Part shown: positions 1 through 8,381 of the stretch, piece by piece
How the letters are laid out: each line of letters begins with the position of its first letter
Position numbering within the stretch: the first letter of the stretch is position 1
DNA from: Streptomyces kaniharaensis
Lineage (GTDB): Bacteria > Actinomycetota > Actinomycetes > Streptomycetales > Streptomycetaceae
Assembly: GCF_009569385.1 (NCBI RefSeq)
Contig: NZ_WBOF01000007.1
Coordinates: 20,722 to 84,721, forward strand
Direction of reading: 5' to 3'
DNA length: 64,000 nt
Notes under the pieces: generated by a model
The model's input: only the letters and a program-made list of their open reading frames with translations
Told to the model about the DNA's origin: nothing
Databases searched by the model: none
Translations under genes and position numbers: made by a program

Positions 1-2352
1 ACCCTGCGCCTGGCGCTCGCCGGTTTGGACCGTGCCCTGCCGGCGTTCGACCTCGCGCTCGGCCGGTACTGGGAGCACAACCACCCCGGCGAGAGCCTGG
101 AGGAGTACTTGCGCCGCGCCGGGCTGGTGAGCCGCTTCGCCAAGGCACTGCCCGGCCAGGTGCAGGCGGCGCTGTCCAAGGCCGCCGAGGAGCTCGCGCT
201 GCCCGGCGCGGTCGGCTCCGCGGTCGGGCAGGTCGCTACGGCCGTCGTCCGGGCGGTGCGCGAGCGCCGTACCACCGCCCGGGCACTGGCCGGCTGTCCG
301 CGGCTCGCGGACCTGCTGGAAGCGGAACCGGACCTCGAGGCGCTCTCCTTCTACCCGCATCTGCTCGCCTACGAGATCGACCGGCTGCCGGCGAAGAAGG
401 CCGTCGTGCCGGTGGTGCTGCTGGACACCTTCGAGGACACCGGGGACCGCACCAACCGCGACCTGGAGCGCCTGATCCAGCGCGTGGTGTGGCTGATGCC
501 GAACGCCCTGTTCATCGTCACCGGCCGAAGCCGCCTCCAGTGGGCCGACGACGCGCTGCAGGGCCAGCTCGACTACACCGGGCCCGCCGCCTGGCCGCAG
601 CTGGCCTCCCACATCCCCGCCGCCCGCGAGGCCGTCCCCATTGCCCCGGCCGGCATGGAACCGGCGACCGACCGGCAGGTCCTGATCGGCGACTTCAGCC
701 CCGAGGACTGCGACGACTACCTCGCCCGCCGCCTCACCGCAGACGGCCGGCCCCTCATCGGCGACGACCTGCGCCGAGTCATCACTGCCCGCTCCCACGG
801 CCTGCCGCTGTACCTGGACCTCGCCGTGATGCGCTTCCTGGAGATCCGCCGCACCCGCGAACCCGAGGCGGCCGACTTCGACCACGACTTCCCCGCCCTC
901 GTCTCCCGCACCCTGCAGGACCTCACCCCCGACGAGCGGCACGTCCTGCGCGCGGTGAGCCTGCTGGACGCCTTCGACATCCCGCTCGCTGCCAAGGCCT
1001 CGGGCATGACCCACCAGGCCGCCGCCCTGCGCCTGGTCGAGCGGCCCTTCGTCCGCGAGAACCAGCTCGCCCTGTGGCCCTACCACCTGCACGCCGTGGT
1101 GCGCTCGACCATCCGCCGGGCCGACGACCACACCGACGACCGTTGGTCCGACCAGGACTGGGCGAGCGCCGCCGTCCGGGCCTTCGACACGCTCGGCGAC
1201 CAGTGGGCTGGCAGCACCAGCCGCAGCCGGATGCTGCTGGTCGCCTGCCTGCGCCAGGGCCTGACCCTCGCCCGCGACCACCGCCTCGACCTCGGCTGGC
1301 TCGGTGGCGCGGCCTGGGCGTACGTCTCCGACTCGGTGTGGGAGCCCCTCGCCCCGCCCGCGCCTGCCGGGCAGGCCTCCACGGACAGGCCGCCAGGTGC
1401 CACTGTCCTGCAGACCCCGGCCGACGCCCTGGTGGAGACCCTCAGCACGCTTGCCGCCCGCCAGCGCGAGCACCGCACCCGCACCGCCGACCGACTCACC
1501 CGCGTCATCGACAGCCGCCTGCTGCCCGAAGACCTCACCGACATGGCCCTCTACTACCGGGCCAAGGCCCACCGCGACCTCGGCCGCACCGGCGCGTCCC
1601 GCCAGGGCATGCAACAGGTCGCGTCCGGCACCACCCGCCTCGCCCCCGCCGCCCGGCGGGGCCTCGCCCACCTCGCCCGCCTCGACGGCGACTTCCCCAC
1701 CGCCCACGCGGCCGCCCAGACCCTGGGCTGGGCCGGACGCCAGAACCGCGTCCTCGGCGACCTCGCCTGGGTCCACGCCCAGATGGACCAGGCCGCCACC
1801 GCCTACCAGGCCGCCCGCACCGACGCCGAACGGCACGGCGTCGCCGGCGAGACCGCCACCAGCCAGGCCCAGCTCGGCTTCGTCCGCGCCTTCACCGATC
1901 CCGACACCGCCGACGACGACCTCGACCTCGCCGCCCAGCTCCTCATCGGCCTCGACCTGCGCGCCACCGCCCTCACCACCCGCATCGCTGCGCTCGTCCG
2001 CGACGCTGGCAGCGGCGGCGACGACTTCCCCGACCGCGCGAACGTCCTTGACGCCGAAGTCAGGGCCTCCGGTGTACGCGCCGCCCGCACCACCCTCGCC
2101 CTCGCCGTGTGCTTCCACCACGCCGTCCTCAACAACGACGACGAACTGGACACCGCGATCCACGACCTGGACCAGCTCACCCGCGGCCGCGACTACGCCT
2201 ACTACACCGACATCGCCCACTTCATGGCCGACCGCCCCCTCCAGCACCCCTCCCCCGCACACTGGCTCGACGGCAACCAGGCCGTCCGAGACCGGTGGCG
2301 CGCCCTCGTTACCGCCCGCCAGAATCGCCTGCGCCCCACCAGCCACAGCTAA
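1..2352 (+). CDS. STAND-like NTPase, C-terminal part (cut by left edge)
   Basis: The frame is open from base 1, so the start and any P-loop lie outside the window; about 783 residues are visible. VVLLDTFED (Asp at visible residue 142) looks like a Walker B strand and FIVTGR just after it like sensor 1. A helical, winged-helix-like part follows, and the second half (from about residue 450) is Ala/Leu-rich and helical with TPR-like spacing. This order (NTPase, winged helix, repeat array) is that of STAND/NLR-like signalling ATPases, common in Streptomyces and sometimes used in defence or regulation. The sensed ligand and the N-terminal effector cannot be seen. It ends in TAA, and a small gene follows 20 bp later, probably co-transcribed. 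Family assignment is inference from motifs only. Confidence 0.7.
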   Translation, partial: TLRLALAGLDRALPAFDLALGRYWEHNHPGESLEEYLRRAGLVSRFAKALPGQVQAALSKAAEELALPGAVGSAVGQVATAVVRAVRERRTTARALAGCPRLADLLEAEPDLEALSFYPHLLAYEIDRLPAKKAVVPVVLLDTFEDTGDRTNRDLERLIQRVVWLMPNALFIVTGRSRLQWADDALQGQLDYTGPAAWPQLASHIPAAREAVPIAPAGMEPATDRQVLIGDFSPEDCDDYLARRLTADGRPLIGDDLRRVITARSHGLPLYLDLAVMRFLEIRRTREPEAADFDHDFPALVSRTLQDLTPDERHVLRAVSLLDAFDIPLAAKASGMTHQAAALRLVERPFVRENQLALWPYHLHAVVRSTIRRADDHTDDRWSDQDWASAAVRAFDTLGDQWAGSTSRSRMLLVACLRQGLTLARDHRLDLGWLGGAAWAYVSDSVWEPLAPPAPAGQASTDRPPGATVLQTPADALVETLSTLAARQREHRTRTADRLTRVIDSRLLPEDLTDMALYYRAKAHRDLGRTGASRQGMQQVASGTTRLAPAARRGLAHLARLDGDFPTAHAAAQTLGWAGRQNRVLGDLAWVHAQMDQAATAYQAARTDAERHGVAGETATSQAQLGFVRAFTDPDTADDDLDLAAQLLIGLDLRATALTTRIAALVRDAGSGGDDFPDRANVLDAEVRASGVRAARTTLALAVCFHHAVLNNDDELDTAIHDLDQLTRGRDYAYYTDIAHFMADRPLQHPSPAHWLDGNQAVRDRWRALVTARQNRLRPTSHS

Positions 2353-2372
2353 CCGATCCGAGCGAGGGACAC

Positions 2373-2591
2373 ATGACGCCACCCCGCACACGCAAGATCG
2401 CCTACACCGCGCCCGTCGGCTCGATCGACCTGCCGGCCTTCGACGACAACGGCACTCCGTACGAGGTCTGGCCCTGCCACGACTGCTACCCATGGCACTT
2501 CGAGGTCGTCCGCGACGGCTCCGAAATCATGGTCCGCGAATGGCACGCCGTGGACTGCACGCTCTTCCAGCAGCTTCTCGCCAGCGAATAA
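2373..2591 (+). CDS. Small CxxC-containing hypothetical protein (72 aa)
   Basis: ATG is preceded by an AGCGAGGGA ribosome binding site and lies 20 bp after the STAND-like gene, so the two probably form an operon. The 72-residue product has a Trp/His/Cys-rich core: CHDC at residues 35-38, a nearby WHFEVV strand, and WHAVDC near residues 57-62. Three cysteines and several histidines could bind a metal, but no family is recognised. The acidic, mostly beta-like sequence ends in an LFQQLL helix. A strong hairpin follows about 200 bp downstream, before the convergent DUF3800 gene. Function unknown. Confidence 0.65.
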   Translation: MTPPRTRKIAYTAPVGSIDLPAFDDNGTPYEVWPCHDCYPWHFEVVRDGSEIMVREWHAVDCTLFQQLLASE

Positions 2592-2689
2592 CCCAGGCCA
2601 CGGGGCGCAGCGGCATGGCGGACCGGGCGTGTCCCGATGGCTCGTCCGAAGCCGGTTGGTCCCTGTTCCTTGCAGTTCCTCGCTGTTGT

Positions 2690-2719
2690 TTGCCGTAGCT
2701 TGCCATTGCTTGCCGTATC
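2690..2719 (+). repeat. Three tandem 10-bp repeats TTGCC(G/A)TxxC
   Basis: TTGCCGTAGC, TTGCCATTGC and TTGCCGTATC follow each other without spacing, and weaker T-rich 10-mers precede them (from about 2668). The period equals one helical turn. They lie in the intergenic space between two convergent genes. No function can be assigned. Confidence 0.5.
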
Positions 2720-2788
2720 CGCGACCATGGACGGGCAAGGTCCTATGCGTTCGATCGAGAGCGCCCACGGGATCTTGCACCTCGTAGG

Positions 2789-2810
2789 CCCCCGGTTCTC
2801 CCGGGGGTTT
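2789..2810 (+). terminator. Hairpin terminator between convergent genes
   Basis: CCCCCGG (2789-2795), loop TTCTC, CCGGGGG (2801-2807), then TTT. It sits between the rightward 2373-2591 gene and the leftward DUF3800 gene. The T-run is on the right side, so it best suits the rightward transcript. Confidence 0.65.
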
Positions 2811-2828
2811 CTGCGTTTCCGGGGCGGT

Positions 2829-3596
2829 TCAGGAGCCGCCGAGGGCGTCTTTCCACACGATGCCTTCGTCTGCGGGGTCGCCGGCCCATCGTGGCGCGAG
2901 GCGGCGGTAGGAGCGCGACATTGCGCCGATGGGTGTCAGCTTCGGCCACAGGCCTGGGTCACCGCAGGCCAGGTGGTGGTAGGCGGCGTACGCGACCATG
3001 TCGGCGGCCTGGATGAGCTGGCTGTGGGCGCTGTCCTGCATGATCGGGTCTTCCAGGACCCGGCGGGACGCCAGCGGCAGTCCACGGTGCACGCCCCGGT
3101 AGGGGGCGGCGTTGCGTACTGCGTGCCGCCACGCCTCGCTCGCCTCCTGCGCGGAGAGCCCGTCCGTGTCGGCCGGGCCCGGATTGCCGTCCAGGACCAC
3201 CATCACGTGGGTGTACCGGGCAGCCGCCCACTCCTCCAGGTGCTCGACGAAGCAGGTGTAGACGTCCGGGAGCACGCTGGTGCGGCACGCCACCGTGGTG
3301 ACGGTCAGGTTCTCGCACCGTGCCAGGCGCTTGAGCAGCATCTCGTGCGCGGCGATCCGGCTCCGCTTGTGGAACCTGGCCTCTTGCTCCGGGGTCGAGC
3401 AGAACTGGCCCCGGCCCTTGACTAGCTTTACCGCGTGCAGCTCGGTGTTCTTGGGCACGCCCCACTCCGACTCGACCTCTCGGCGGCCTTCCAGCCAGCA
3501 GTGCAGCAGGTCTCCCCAGCTGGAGGCCGGCACCAGCAGTCCGGTCAGCGTGCGGATCCTGTCCGAGCCCGAATCATCGACGTAGCACAAGTACAC
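2829..3596 (-). CDS. DUF3800 family protein
   Basis: The 255-residue product begins with the hallmark of DUF3800: a first strand followed by YVDDSGSD (residues 5-12). Near the C-terminus it has the second hallmark, a helix with QAADMVAYA (about residues 196-204). The family has an RNase H-like fold with conserved acidic residues and is scattered through phages, plasmids and defence islands; its substrate is not established. The gene is monocistronic, convergent with the left-edge pair and upstream of a 370-bp gap. ATG at 3596 gives the normal family length, and nothing upstream argues for an earlier start. Confidence 0.8.
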   Translation of the reverse strand: MYLCYVDDSGSDRIRTLTGLLVPASSWGDLLHCWLEGRREVESEWGVPKNTELHAVKLVKGRGQFCSTPEQEARFHKRSRIAAHEMLLKRLARCENLTVTTVACRTSVLPDVYTCFVEHLEEWAAARYTHVMVVLDGNPGPADTDGLSAQEASEAWRHAVRNAAPYRGVHRGLPLASRRVLEDPIMQDSAHSQLIQAADMVAYAAYHHLACGDPGLWPKLTPIGAMSRSYRRLAPRWAGDPADEGIVWKDALGGS

Positions 3597-3682
3597 CGTC
3601 GGACTATAAGGCCCGATCCTGTTGCCCTATCAAGTCGCTTCGACTGCTGACGGATCGCCTCGCGTGCTCGTCGGTGGCAGCC

Positions 3683-3729
3683 GGCCGGGACCGCGGGGAC
3701 GGGGGGGAGAGAAACCCGGGGTCCCGGCC
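3683..3729. terminator. Long GC-rich inverted repeat, possible terminator
   Basis: GGCCGGGACC (3683-3692) and GGTCCCGGCC (3720-3729) pair perfectly. The interior is G-rich (ACGGGGGGGAGAG). It lies downstream of the leftward replication operon, so it could end that transcript. Confidence 0.45.
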
Positions 3730-3883
3730 GTGGGAGGCACCGGCCATCGCGGGGGCATGGCCGGACTGATCAGCAGCCCGGCAAGGGGGGTGTGGTGGGG
3801 CTGCTGTGACCCGGAATGCTAGACCCGCGCGACGCTCGCGAACAGGTCTGTGACCTGCAAACTTTCGGCCGCGGACATGCCAG

Positions 3884-3905
3884 GAGGTCAGAAATTTCTT
3901 ACCCG
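3884..3905. promoter_or_regulatory. Third copy of the parB-gene palindrome (candidate partition site)
   Basis: GGTCAGAAATTTCTTACC (3886-3903) differs by one base from GGTCAGAAATTTCTGACC, the perfect palindrome present twice inside the parB-like gene at 29.4 kb. This copy lies outside coding sequence, next to the replication genes. An 18-bp match in such GC-rich DNA, with an AT-rich core, is very unlikely by chance. I infer a protein-binding site, most simply for the partition protein. Confidence 0.6.
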
Positions 3906-3963
3906 CGGCCAGAGCGCCTGACCGGATTCGGGACCAGGATGCCTCGGGCTACGGCCGCTACTG

Positions 3964-4719
3964 TCACACCGTCGGCTCGGTCTCGAGGTCTCGCGTGCAC
4001 AGGTGGGCGGTCGGGCAGGCCGGGCATCCGCGGGCGTCGATGAGGTGGGCGACGGCGTCGAACAACTGCTGGGCACGCTCCTCAGTGCCGACACCGTCGA
4101 ACGACGCGTACTCCTGAGCGGTACCGGTTGTGCCCTCGGCGAGGTGGGCGCGCAGGTAGCCCAGCGCGGCGAACTCATCCGGCGGCAGGCTCCCCGGTGC
4201 AACCGGGATACAGACCTTGGGCACCAGCGCACTGGCCAGGTCCCCACCGAACAGCCACGGGTCGCCCGGCTTGGTCGGCTTGCCGACGACCACCCGCAGC
4301 ACGACCTCCTCCTGATTGCTGGGCTCTACCAGGACGCCGCCGGCGGCATGGAGCTCGTGGACAGTGCTGCGCACGTCCGTGGCCGCGCGTTGGTCGCCGA
4401 TCATTGCGGCGAGTTCGGCGACTGGCAGGTGACCGACGCTGCCATCGGGGCGGCGCAGCTGGAGTACGCCTTGATCGACGGCGAGGTCGAGCCACAAGGC
4501 CTGGACGGGGATCTTCGTCCCGTACAGCGGGGCCAGGCGGCTCAGACGCCGGGTCATGGCGACGGTCTCCGGGCTGAGCCGCATGTCCTGCATGGCCCGG
4601 TCGTAGGCGTCGGGGGCCAGAGCCATCCACTGGTCGTAGCCCGGCGGCTGCAGCTGCTGCAGCGTGTACTCGACCGTCCCCCTGGACCGGCGCGGCTTGC
4701 CCGCCTTCTTGCGTCCCAT
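3964..4719 (-). CDS. Conserved-looking hypothetical in replication operon
   Basis: ATG at 4719 has GGAGAC 8 bases upstream and starts a 251-residue protein beginning MGRKKAGKPRRSRG; a longer reading into the DciA-like gene lacks support. The N-terminus is basic, the middle reads as an alternating helix/strand domain rather like a winged helix, and the C-terminus has CPACPTAHLC (CxxC plus a third Cys), which could bind zinc or an iron-sulfur cluster. It is the last gene of a leftward operon after the initiator-like and DciA-like genes (70-bp spacing). I therefore suspect a role in replication or its control. No family recognised. Confidence 0.65.
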   Translation of the reverse strand: MGRKKAGKPRRSRGTVEYTLQQLQPPGYDQWMALAPDAYDRAMQDMRLSPETVAMTRRLSRLAPLYGTKIPVQALWLDLAVDQGVLQLRRPDGSVGHLPVAELAAMIGDQRAATDVRSTVHELHAAGGVLVEPSNQEEVVLRVVVGKPTKPGDPWLFGGDLASALVPKVCIPVAPGSLPPDEFAALGYLRAHLAEGTTGTAQEYASFDGVGTEERAQQLFDAVAHLIDARGCPACPTAHLCTRDLETEPTV

Positions 4720-4789
4720 CCCCGTCTCCTGACTCGCGATCACGCTGATCGGCCCATTGAACACCCGGGCTGCGGCGTTGCGGGCGCTC

Positions 4790-5608
4790 TCACGCAGCGC
4801 CCCGCACAGATGCCGACCGAGGCAACTGCTGGGCGGTGCGCAGCGGGATAGCTTGGCCGCGGGCGACGGCGAGGGCGGCGCGGTGGCTCTCGCGGAGCCT
4901 GCGGTCGCGAACGGACTCAGCCGCGACGGCATCGTCCTCGACCTGGTGCTGGTGGGCGCCTTCGGGTTCACGCAGCTTGTTGTAGTGCCGCTTCAGAATC
5001 TCCTCTCGCTGGGCGGCGGCCTCTTCGCGCTTGGCCAGGCGGGCCTGGGCCTGCTCGCGCAACTGCTGGCGCAGTTCCTGGTAGGCGGTGTGGTCGGCGA
5101 GTGGGGGCCGGGCCGGCCGCGCGGTGGGCCGGTTGTCGCGGCGCGCGGGCCGGTTGTCCTGGTCCTGGTCGTGCTGCACCACGGGGGCGGGGCCGACGCG
5201 GACGTCGATGGCCTGGACGGTGCCGGGGCGCAGTTGCTCGAGGTCGGTGAGGATGCGGCGGGTCTGGTAGCGGAGCTGGGCGGCCCAGGCCGGGGAGTCG
5301 GCGACCACGCGCAGGCGGCGGGTGGTCGGGTTGTAGCCGGCGAGGTGCCAGTGGGCGGCCGCCTCGGCGCCGACGATCGCGGGCCAGTGGTCGCGCAGGC
5401 CTCCGCCGGCGGTGCCGAGGGTCCAGCCGTGCGCGGCGACCAGGGCGAGGAACACGTCCGCGATCGGCTCGGGTTCGCGCGGGCCGCGCCGCACGACCGT
5501 GGCCTGCCGGGTGGTGCGCTGGACGGGGACGTTGCCGCTGGTGCGGGCGGCCTGGCGGGCGGCGCGCAGAGCGGTGCGGGCGAGGTCGGCCCCGGTGGCG
5601 GCGGTCAT
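4790..5608 (-). CDS. DUF721/DciA-like protein, putative helicase loader
   Basis: This 272-residue protein has a DUF721 domain at about residues 45-130. It includes LRDHWPAIVG, a short strand-turn with HWHLAGYN, then SPAWAAQLRYQ and a VQAIDVRVG strand, which is the order seen in DciA proteins. DciA operates with the replicative helicase DnaB in bacteria that lack DnaC/DnaI. The C-terminal half is charged, helical and low-complexity. Its ATG shares one base with the initiator gene's stop codon (TGATG), so the two are translationally coupled. The pairing suggests a plasmid-encoded loader delivering host DnaB to the plasmid origin. Domain call is solid by pattern; the loading role is inferred. 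Confidence 0.75.
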   Translation of the reverse strand: MTAATGADLARTALRAARQAARTSGNVPVQRTTRQATVVRRGPREPEPIADVFLALVAAHGWTLGTAGGGLRDHWPAIVGAEAAAHWHLAGYNPTTRRLRVVADSPAWAAQLRYQTRRILTDLEQLRPGTVQAIDVRVGPAPVVQHDQDQDNRPARRDNRPTARPARPPLADHTAYQELRQQLREQAQARLAKREEAAAQREEILKRHYNKLREPEGAHQHQVEDDAVAAESVRDRRLRESHRAALAVARGQAIPLRTAQQLPRSASVRGAA

Positions 5609-7293
5609 CAGCGGCTCCCGACGAGTTCGCGCTCACGGCGGCGGGCGGCCAGCTGCTCGCGGAAGGCCACGCCCTCGGAGTTGTCCACGGTCATCCAGGC
5701 CGGGACCGTGACCGGAGGCAGCTCGGCACCGTCGATCGCCCGAGGCACCTCGGACAGGGCGGACTGGTCCAGCAGCGGCGCGCACAGGCCGCACGGCAGC
5801 ACGGTCCGCACGTGCCGGTCGCAGTACGCCAGTTGCTGCTCCTCGACCTGCTCGGTCTGGCCGTCGATGTCCGCCGGCACCAGGGCCGGGGCGGTGCGGG
5901 CCTCGGCCAGGACCTGGTCCCGCTCGGCCTGGCGGCGCTTCGCGTGCCGGTGCTGGGCGCCCTCGACGTGGTACGCGCAGGTCTGGCACTCGCCGCCGAG
6001 CTCCACGTCGGTGCCGGACTCGCAGGTGGGCAGGTGGCAGCCGCGCCGAACCAGGCCGCGGTTGCGGCCCGGGGCGGCGAGCCAGGCGTACGGGTCACGG
6101 ATCTCGTCGCGCTCCAGGACGTACCGGCGCTCCAGGCGCTGGGCGACGCGCTCGACGTCGCCGCCGACCTCGCGGATCGCCTGGCCAACCGCCCGGGCCA
6201 CCTCCCGCTGCTGCCAGTGGTTCATCCGGTCCACCAGGTCGGGCACCAGGCGCAGGACCTGGTGGACCTCGGCGCTGACCGTCATCGACGGTACGGCGGA
6301 GGCCTCGGTCTTCGAGTTCGTGGTCGCGCCGGGGGTCTTCGGCGGTTCCGGCGAAGCCGCGACCAGACGGGCCACGACGGCGGCCTGCTCGGCGACGGCG
6401 GACACCGGATCGACCAGCGCGGAGTCGCTCGCGTACACGCGGGTGTCGCGCGGTACGGACGTCGCGGCTACGCCGGAACCGCAACCACCAACGGCGCGCA
6501 GGGGCTTGTTCAGAGAAGCTTGATCAAGAGAGCTTGATTGTGGAGCCGAAACGAGGGGGGAGGGTGGAGCCAGATTGAGGGGGGAGGGTGGAGTCAGATT
6601 GAGGGGGGAGGGTGGAGTCGAAACGAGGGGGGTCTCCACCGCCTCCACCAGGGAGAAGAGGTCGAGCTGACCCGGGCAGCCGGACACCTCCTCGACGTCC
6701 TCGGCATTGGCCGGCTCCGCCTGCGGGCGGGCCTGCTGGGGCTGCGCGAACAGCGCCTCCTGCGTCACCACGCCGACCAGCGGGACCGGGTGCACGGTGT
6801 ACTGGTACGCCCCGCCGACCTCCCCGTCCCGGGAGACCCAGCCCTCCGCCACCAGCTGCGCTGCGACCACGCGGGCGGTCTCGGCCCGCAGCCCGCACAG
6901 CACAGCCAGCTGCCGCGCCGAGGTCGTCGTCTCCAGGTGCTCCCGGTAGGACAGCGCGCAGTACACCTTGAACTTGGTGCCGGCCAGCAGGTTTCGTGCG
7001 ACCGCCGAGATCCACACCGCCCGCACGTCCCGGCCAGCTTGCTTGACCCGCCGCGCGATGGTGCCGCCTGTGCGGTGCTCGCACTCCATCAGGACGCCCT
7101 CGACCTTGCGCAGCAGCGCGGCCACGGTCCGCTCGTGCAAGCTCAGCTGGTCGGCGATCGTCCCGTTCGAGGCCCAGCAGTACCCGGCCTTGCTCCGGCA
7201 GTAGTCGCCCACCACGGTCACGGCACGGATCTGGTCCCCGGTGAACCGGGCGAGCCAGGCGACCGGGAAGCGGGTGCCGAACGTGTCCTCCAT
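5608..7293 (-). CDS. Putative replication initiator with two HTH segments
   Basis: I place the start at ATG 7293 (GGAG 8 bases upstream), giving 561 residues; the open frame extends to 7629, but that part is Pro/Gly-rich and unlike a domain. Residues about 20-75 form a helix-turn-helix/winged segment (TIADQLSLHERTVAALLRKV), and a second HTH follows near 125-165 (QLAVLCGLRAETARVVAAQL). The middle is repetitive (TPPSPLNL units encoded by 24-bp repeats). The C-terminal third has paired Cys motifs (CQTC, CGLC) that may bind zinc. Streptomyces linear plasmids are known to carry centrally located origins with iterons inside a rep gene, which this matches. It is upstream of and coupled to the DciA-like gene. 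No catalytic motif is seen, so initiator is an inference from HTH, repeats and context. Confidence 0.6.
   Translation of the reverse strand: MEDTFGTRFPVAWLARFTGDQIRAVTVVGDYCRSKAGYCWASNGTIADQLSLHERTVAALLRKVEGVLMECEHRTGGTIARRVKQAGRDVRAVWISAVARNLLAGTKFKVYCALSYREHLETTTSARQLAVLCGLRAETARVVAAQLVAEGWVSRDGEVGGAYQYTVHPVPLVGVVTQEALFAQPQQARPQAEPANAEDVEEVSGCPGQLDLFSLVEAVETPLVSTPPSPLNLTPPSPLNLAPPSPLVSAPQSSSLDQASLNKPLRAVGGCGSGVAATSVPRDTRVYASDSALVDPVSAVAEQAAVVARLVAASPEPPKTPGATTNSKTEASAVPSMTVSAEVHQVLRLVPDLVDRMNHWQQREVARAVGQAIREVGGDVERVAQRLERRYVLERDEIRDPYAWLAAPGRNRGLVRRGCHLPTCESGTDVELGGECQTCAYHVEGAQHRHAKRRQAERDQVLAEARTAPALVPADIDGQTEQVEEQQLAYCDRHVRTVLPCGLCAPLLDQSALSEVPRAIDGAELPPVTVPAWMTVDNSEGVAFREQLAARRRERELVGSR
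6541..6636. repeat. Four 24-bp tandem repeats inside the initiator gene (iteron-like)
   Basis: Units start at 6541, 6565, 6589 and 6613; each begins TGGAG(C/T)C and ends GAGGGGGGAGGG (the last ends GGGTCTC). The two inner units are nearly identical and the outer two share GAAACGAGG. They encode a PSPLNL-type protein repeat. Just left (6517-6540) is a short AT-richer stretch with AGCTTGAT twice. Iterons inside rep genes are known in Streptomyces linear plasmids; a replication role is inferred. Confidence 0.65.
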
Positions 7294-7670
7294 AGCGTCG
7301 GCTCCGGTACGCGCGGGAGCCGAGGGGTCCGTCGACCCGCCGACCCGCTGGCCGGGAACCAGCGGAGCGGCCGGAATTACACCCGAGAGGCCGTCCACGG
7401 CACCCCCGACACCGTCACCCGAACGTGTGATGTCCGTCACAGGCCCAGGTCTGGCGGCGGCCGTTCCAACAACCGGTCCCTGAACCGGTCCCTGGACGAA
7501 TGCCAAGGCAGCACGGGGGGAGGAGAGATCTCCCCCCTCCCCCCCGGCATCGTCCGAGCTCAAACCGGGGACACCACCCGCCGCGACGGGGACACGGCGG
7601 GACTGGAACGGGCTCCTGACCTGCTGCAAAATGACAAAGCTCCCTCAGCTACATGGGGACGCAAGGGCGG

Positions 7671-7905
7671 CCCCTTCGGGGGTGCCGACAAGAAGCACCC
7701 CTCGTGGGTGTGGACAAAGCCCCCTCCGGGGGGTGCCGAACTGCCTCCTCTCGCTCGCGTTCGTCTCGTGCGGGTCGTGGTGGTGCGGGTGCAGCCGAGG
7801 CCCCTGGAAAGGCCCCGACTGCGGAACTGCGAAGGCCCTGGGAAGGGCCCAAGCGACGGCCCCTTGCAGGGGGCCGGGTATTACAGGTGGCCCTTGGAAA
7901 GGGGC
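7671..7905. repeat. Array of short GC-rich hairpins
   Basis: Successive dyads include GGCCCT-GGGA-AGGGCC (about 7834-7849), CGGCCCC-TTGCAG-GGGGCCG (about 7857-7876) and TGGCCC...GGGCCA (about 7888-7907). There are also GCCCC-rich foldbacks near 7673, 7697 and 7720. Several are separated by 25-35 bp. They may structure single-stranded DNA or RNA upstream of the initiator gene. Confidence 0.5.
7709..7717 (-). promoter_or_regulatory. DnaA box (TTGTCCACA)
   Basis: The plus strand reads TGTGGACAA, a perfect reverse complement of the Streptomyces DnaA-box consensus TTGTCCACA. It lies 416 bp upstream of the initiator start within the hairpin array. Confidence 0.55.
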
Positions 7906-8142
7906 CAGTTGAGGTAGTGCCGCTGGTGGCCGGTTGGAAGCCGATCTCCAGCAAGCCCCGCTCGACGGTTTGGAAGCCCGAGAGCGAGGTGGAGCAGGAA
8001 GGCCGCGTTGACCCGGGTGGAAAGTCCGGAGAGCGGCCAGCGGAGTCAGACCTGGAAAGTGGGTCAGGCCCCGCAGACGAGGGCTAGGTCACGGAACACC
8101 CCCACCCAGGGGGCCGCCGTGGCCGGCCACACATACAGAGAC

Positions 8143-8198
8143 GGCACCCCGCCGGAGCGAGACCCGGGACCTCCCGGTCGACTCCACGGCGGGGTGCC
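8143..8198. promoter_or_regulatory. 11-bp inverted repeat, 34-bp loop
   Basis: GGCACCCCGCC (8143-8153) and GGCGGGGTGCC (8188-8198) are perfect inverted repeats. They could be an attenuator-type stem or a pair of protein-binding half-sites in the leader of the leftward replication operon. Confidence 0.4.
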
Positions 8199-8304
8199 GC
8201 GCGTATGAGGGGGTGCCACTGCGGGTACCCTTCAACACGTCACCACCCCTTGCGTGGTCGACCGGGACGGACCGCCCCCGGCCAGGGGCGCCGACCCACT
8301 TGAA

Positions 8305-8334
8305 CGCCGTCCGGACCCTCGGGTCCGGGCGGCG
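8305..8334 (-). terminator. Terminator hairpin after the dehydrogenase operon
   Basis: The arms CGCCGTCCGGACC and GGTCCGGGCGGCG pair over about 13 bp with one wobble and a 4-base loop. The hairpin lies 120 bp downstream of the leftward 8454-9305 gene and would stop read-through into the replication region. Confidence 0.6.
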
Positions 8335-8372
8335 AAGTTCATTTTGGATCACTGACGATGACAGCCTACCCC

Positions 8373-8381
8373 TGTGGACAA
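8373..8381 (-). promoter_or_regulatory. Second DnaA box (TTGTCCACA)
   Basis: TGTGGACAA on the plus strand is the same perfect 9-mer in the same orientation as the copy at 7709. It lies in an AT-richer patch (8339-8385). Confidence 0.5.

Larger units (their letters stand above)
3597..3963. other. Intergenic region with a palindrome copy and a hairpin
   Basis: No gene is supported here. It contains the upstream side of the DUF3800 gene, a GC-rich hairpin (3683-3729), and a near-perfect copy (3884-3905) of the palindrome found twice in the parB-like gene. The downstream end of the leftward 3964-4719 gene abuts it. Confidence 0.6.

Noticed and set aside
2750..2815. tRNA-like sequence (GGTTC near a GC stem)
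   Set aside because: No cloverleaf could be drawn; a terminator hairpin explains the stem.
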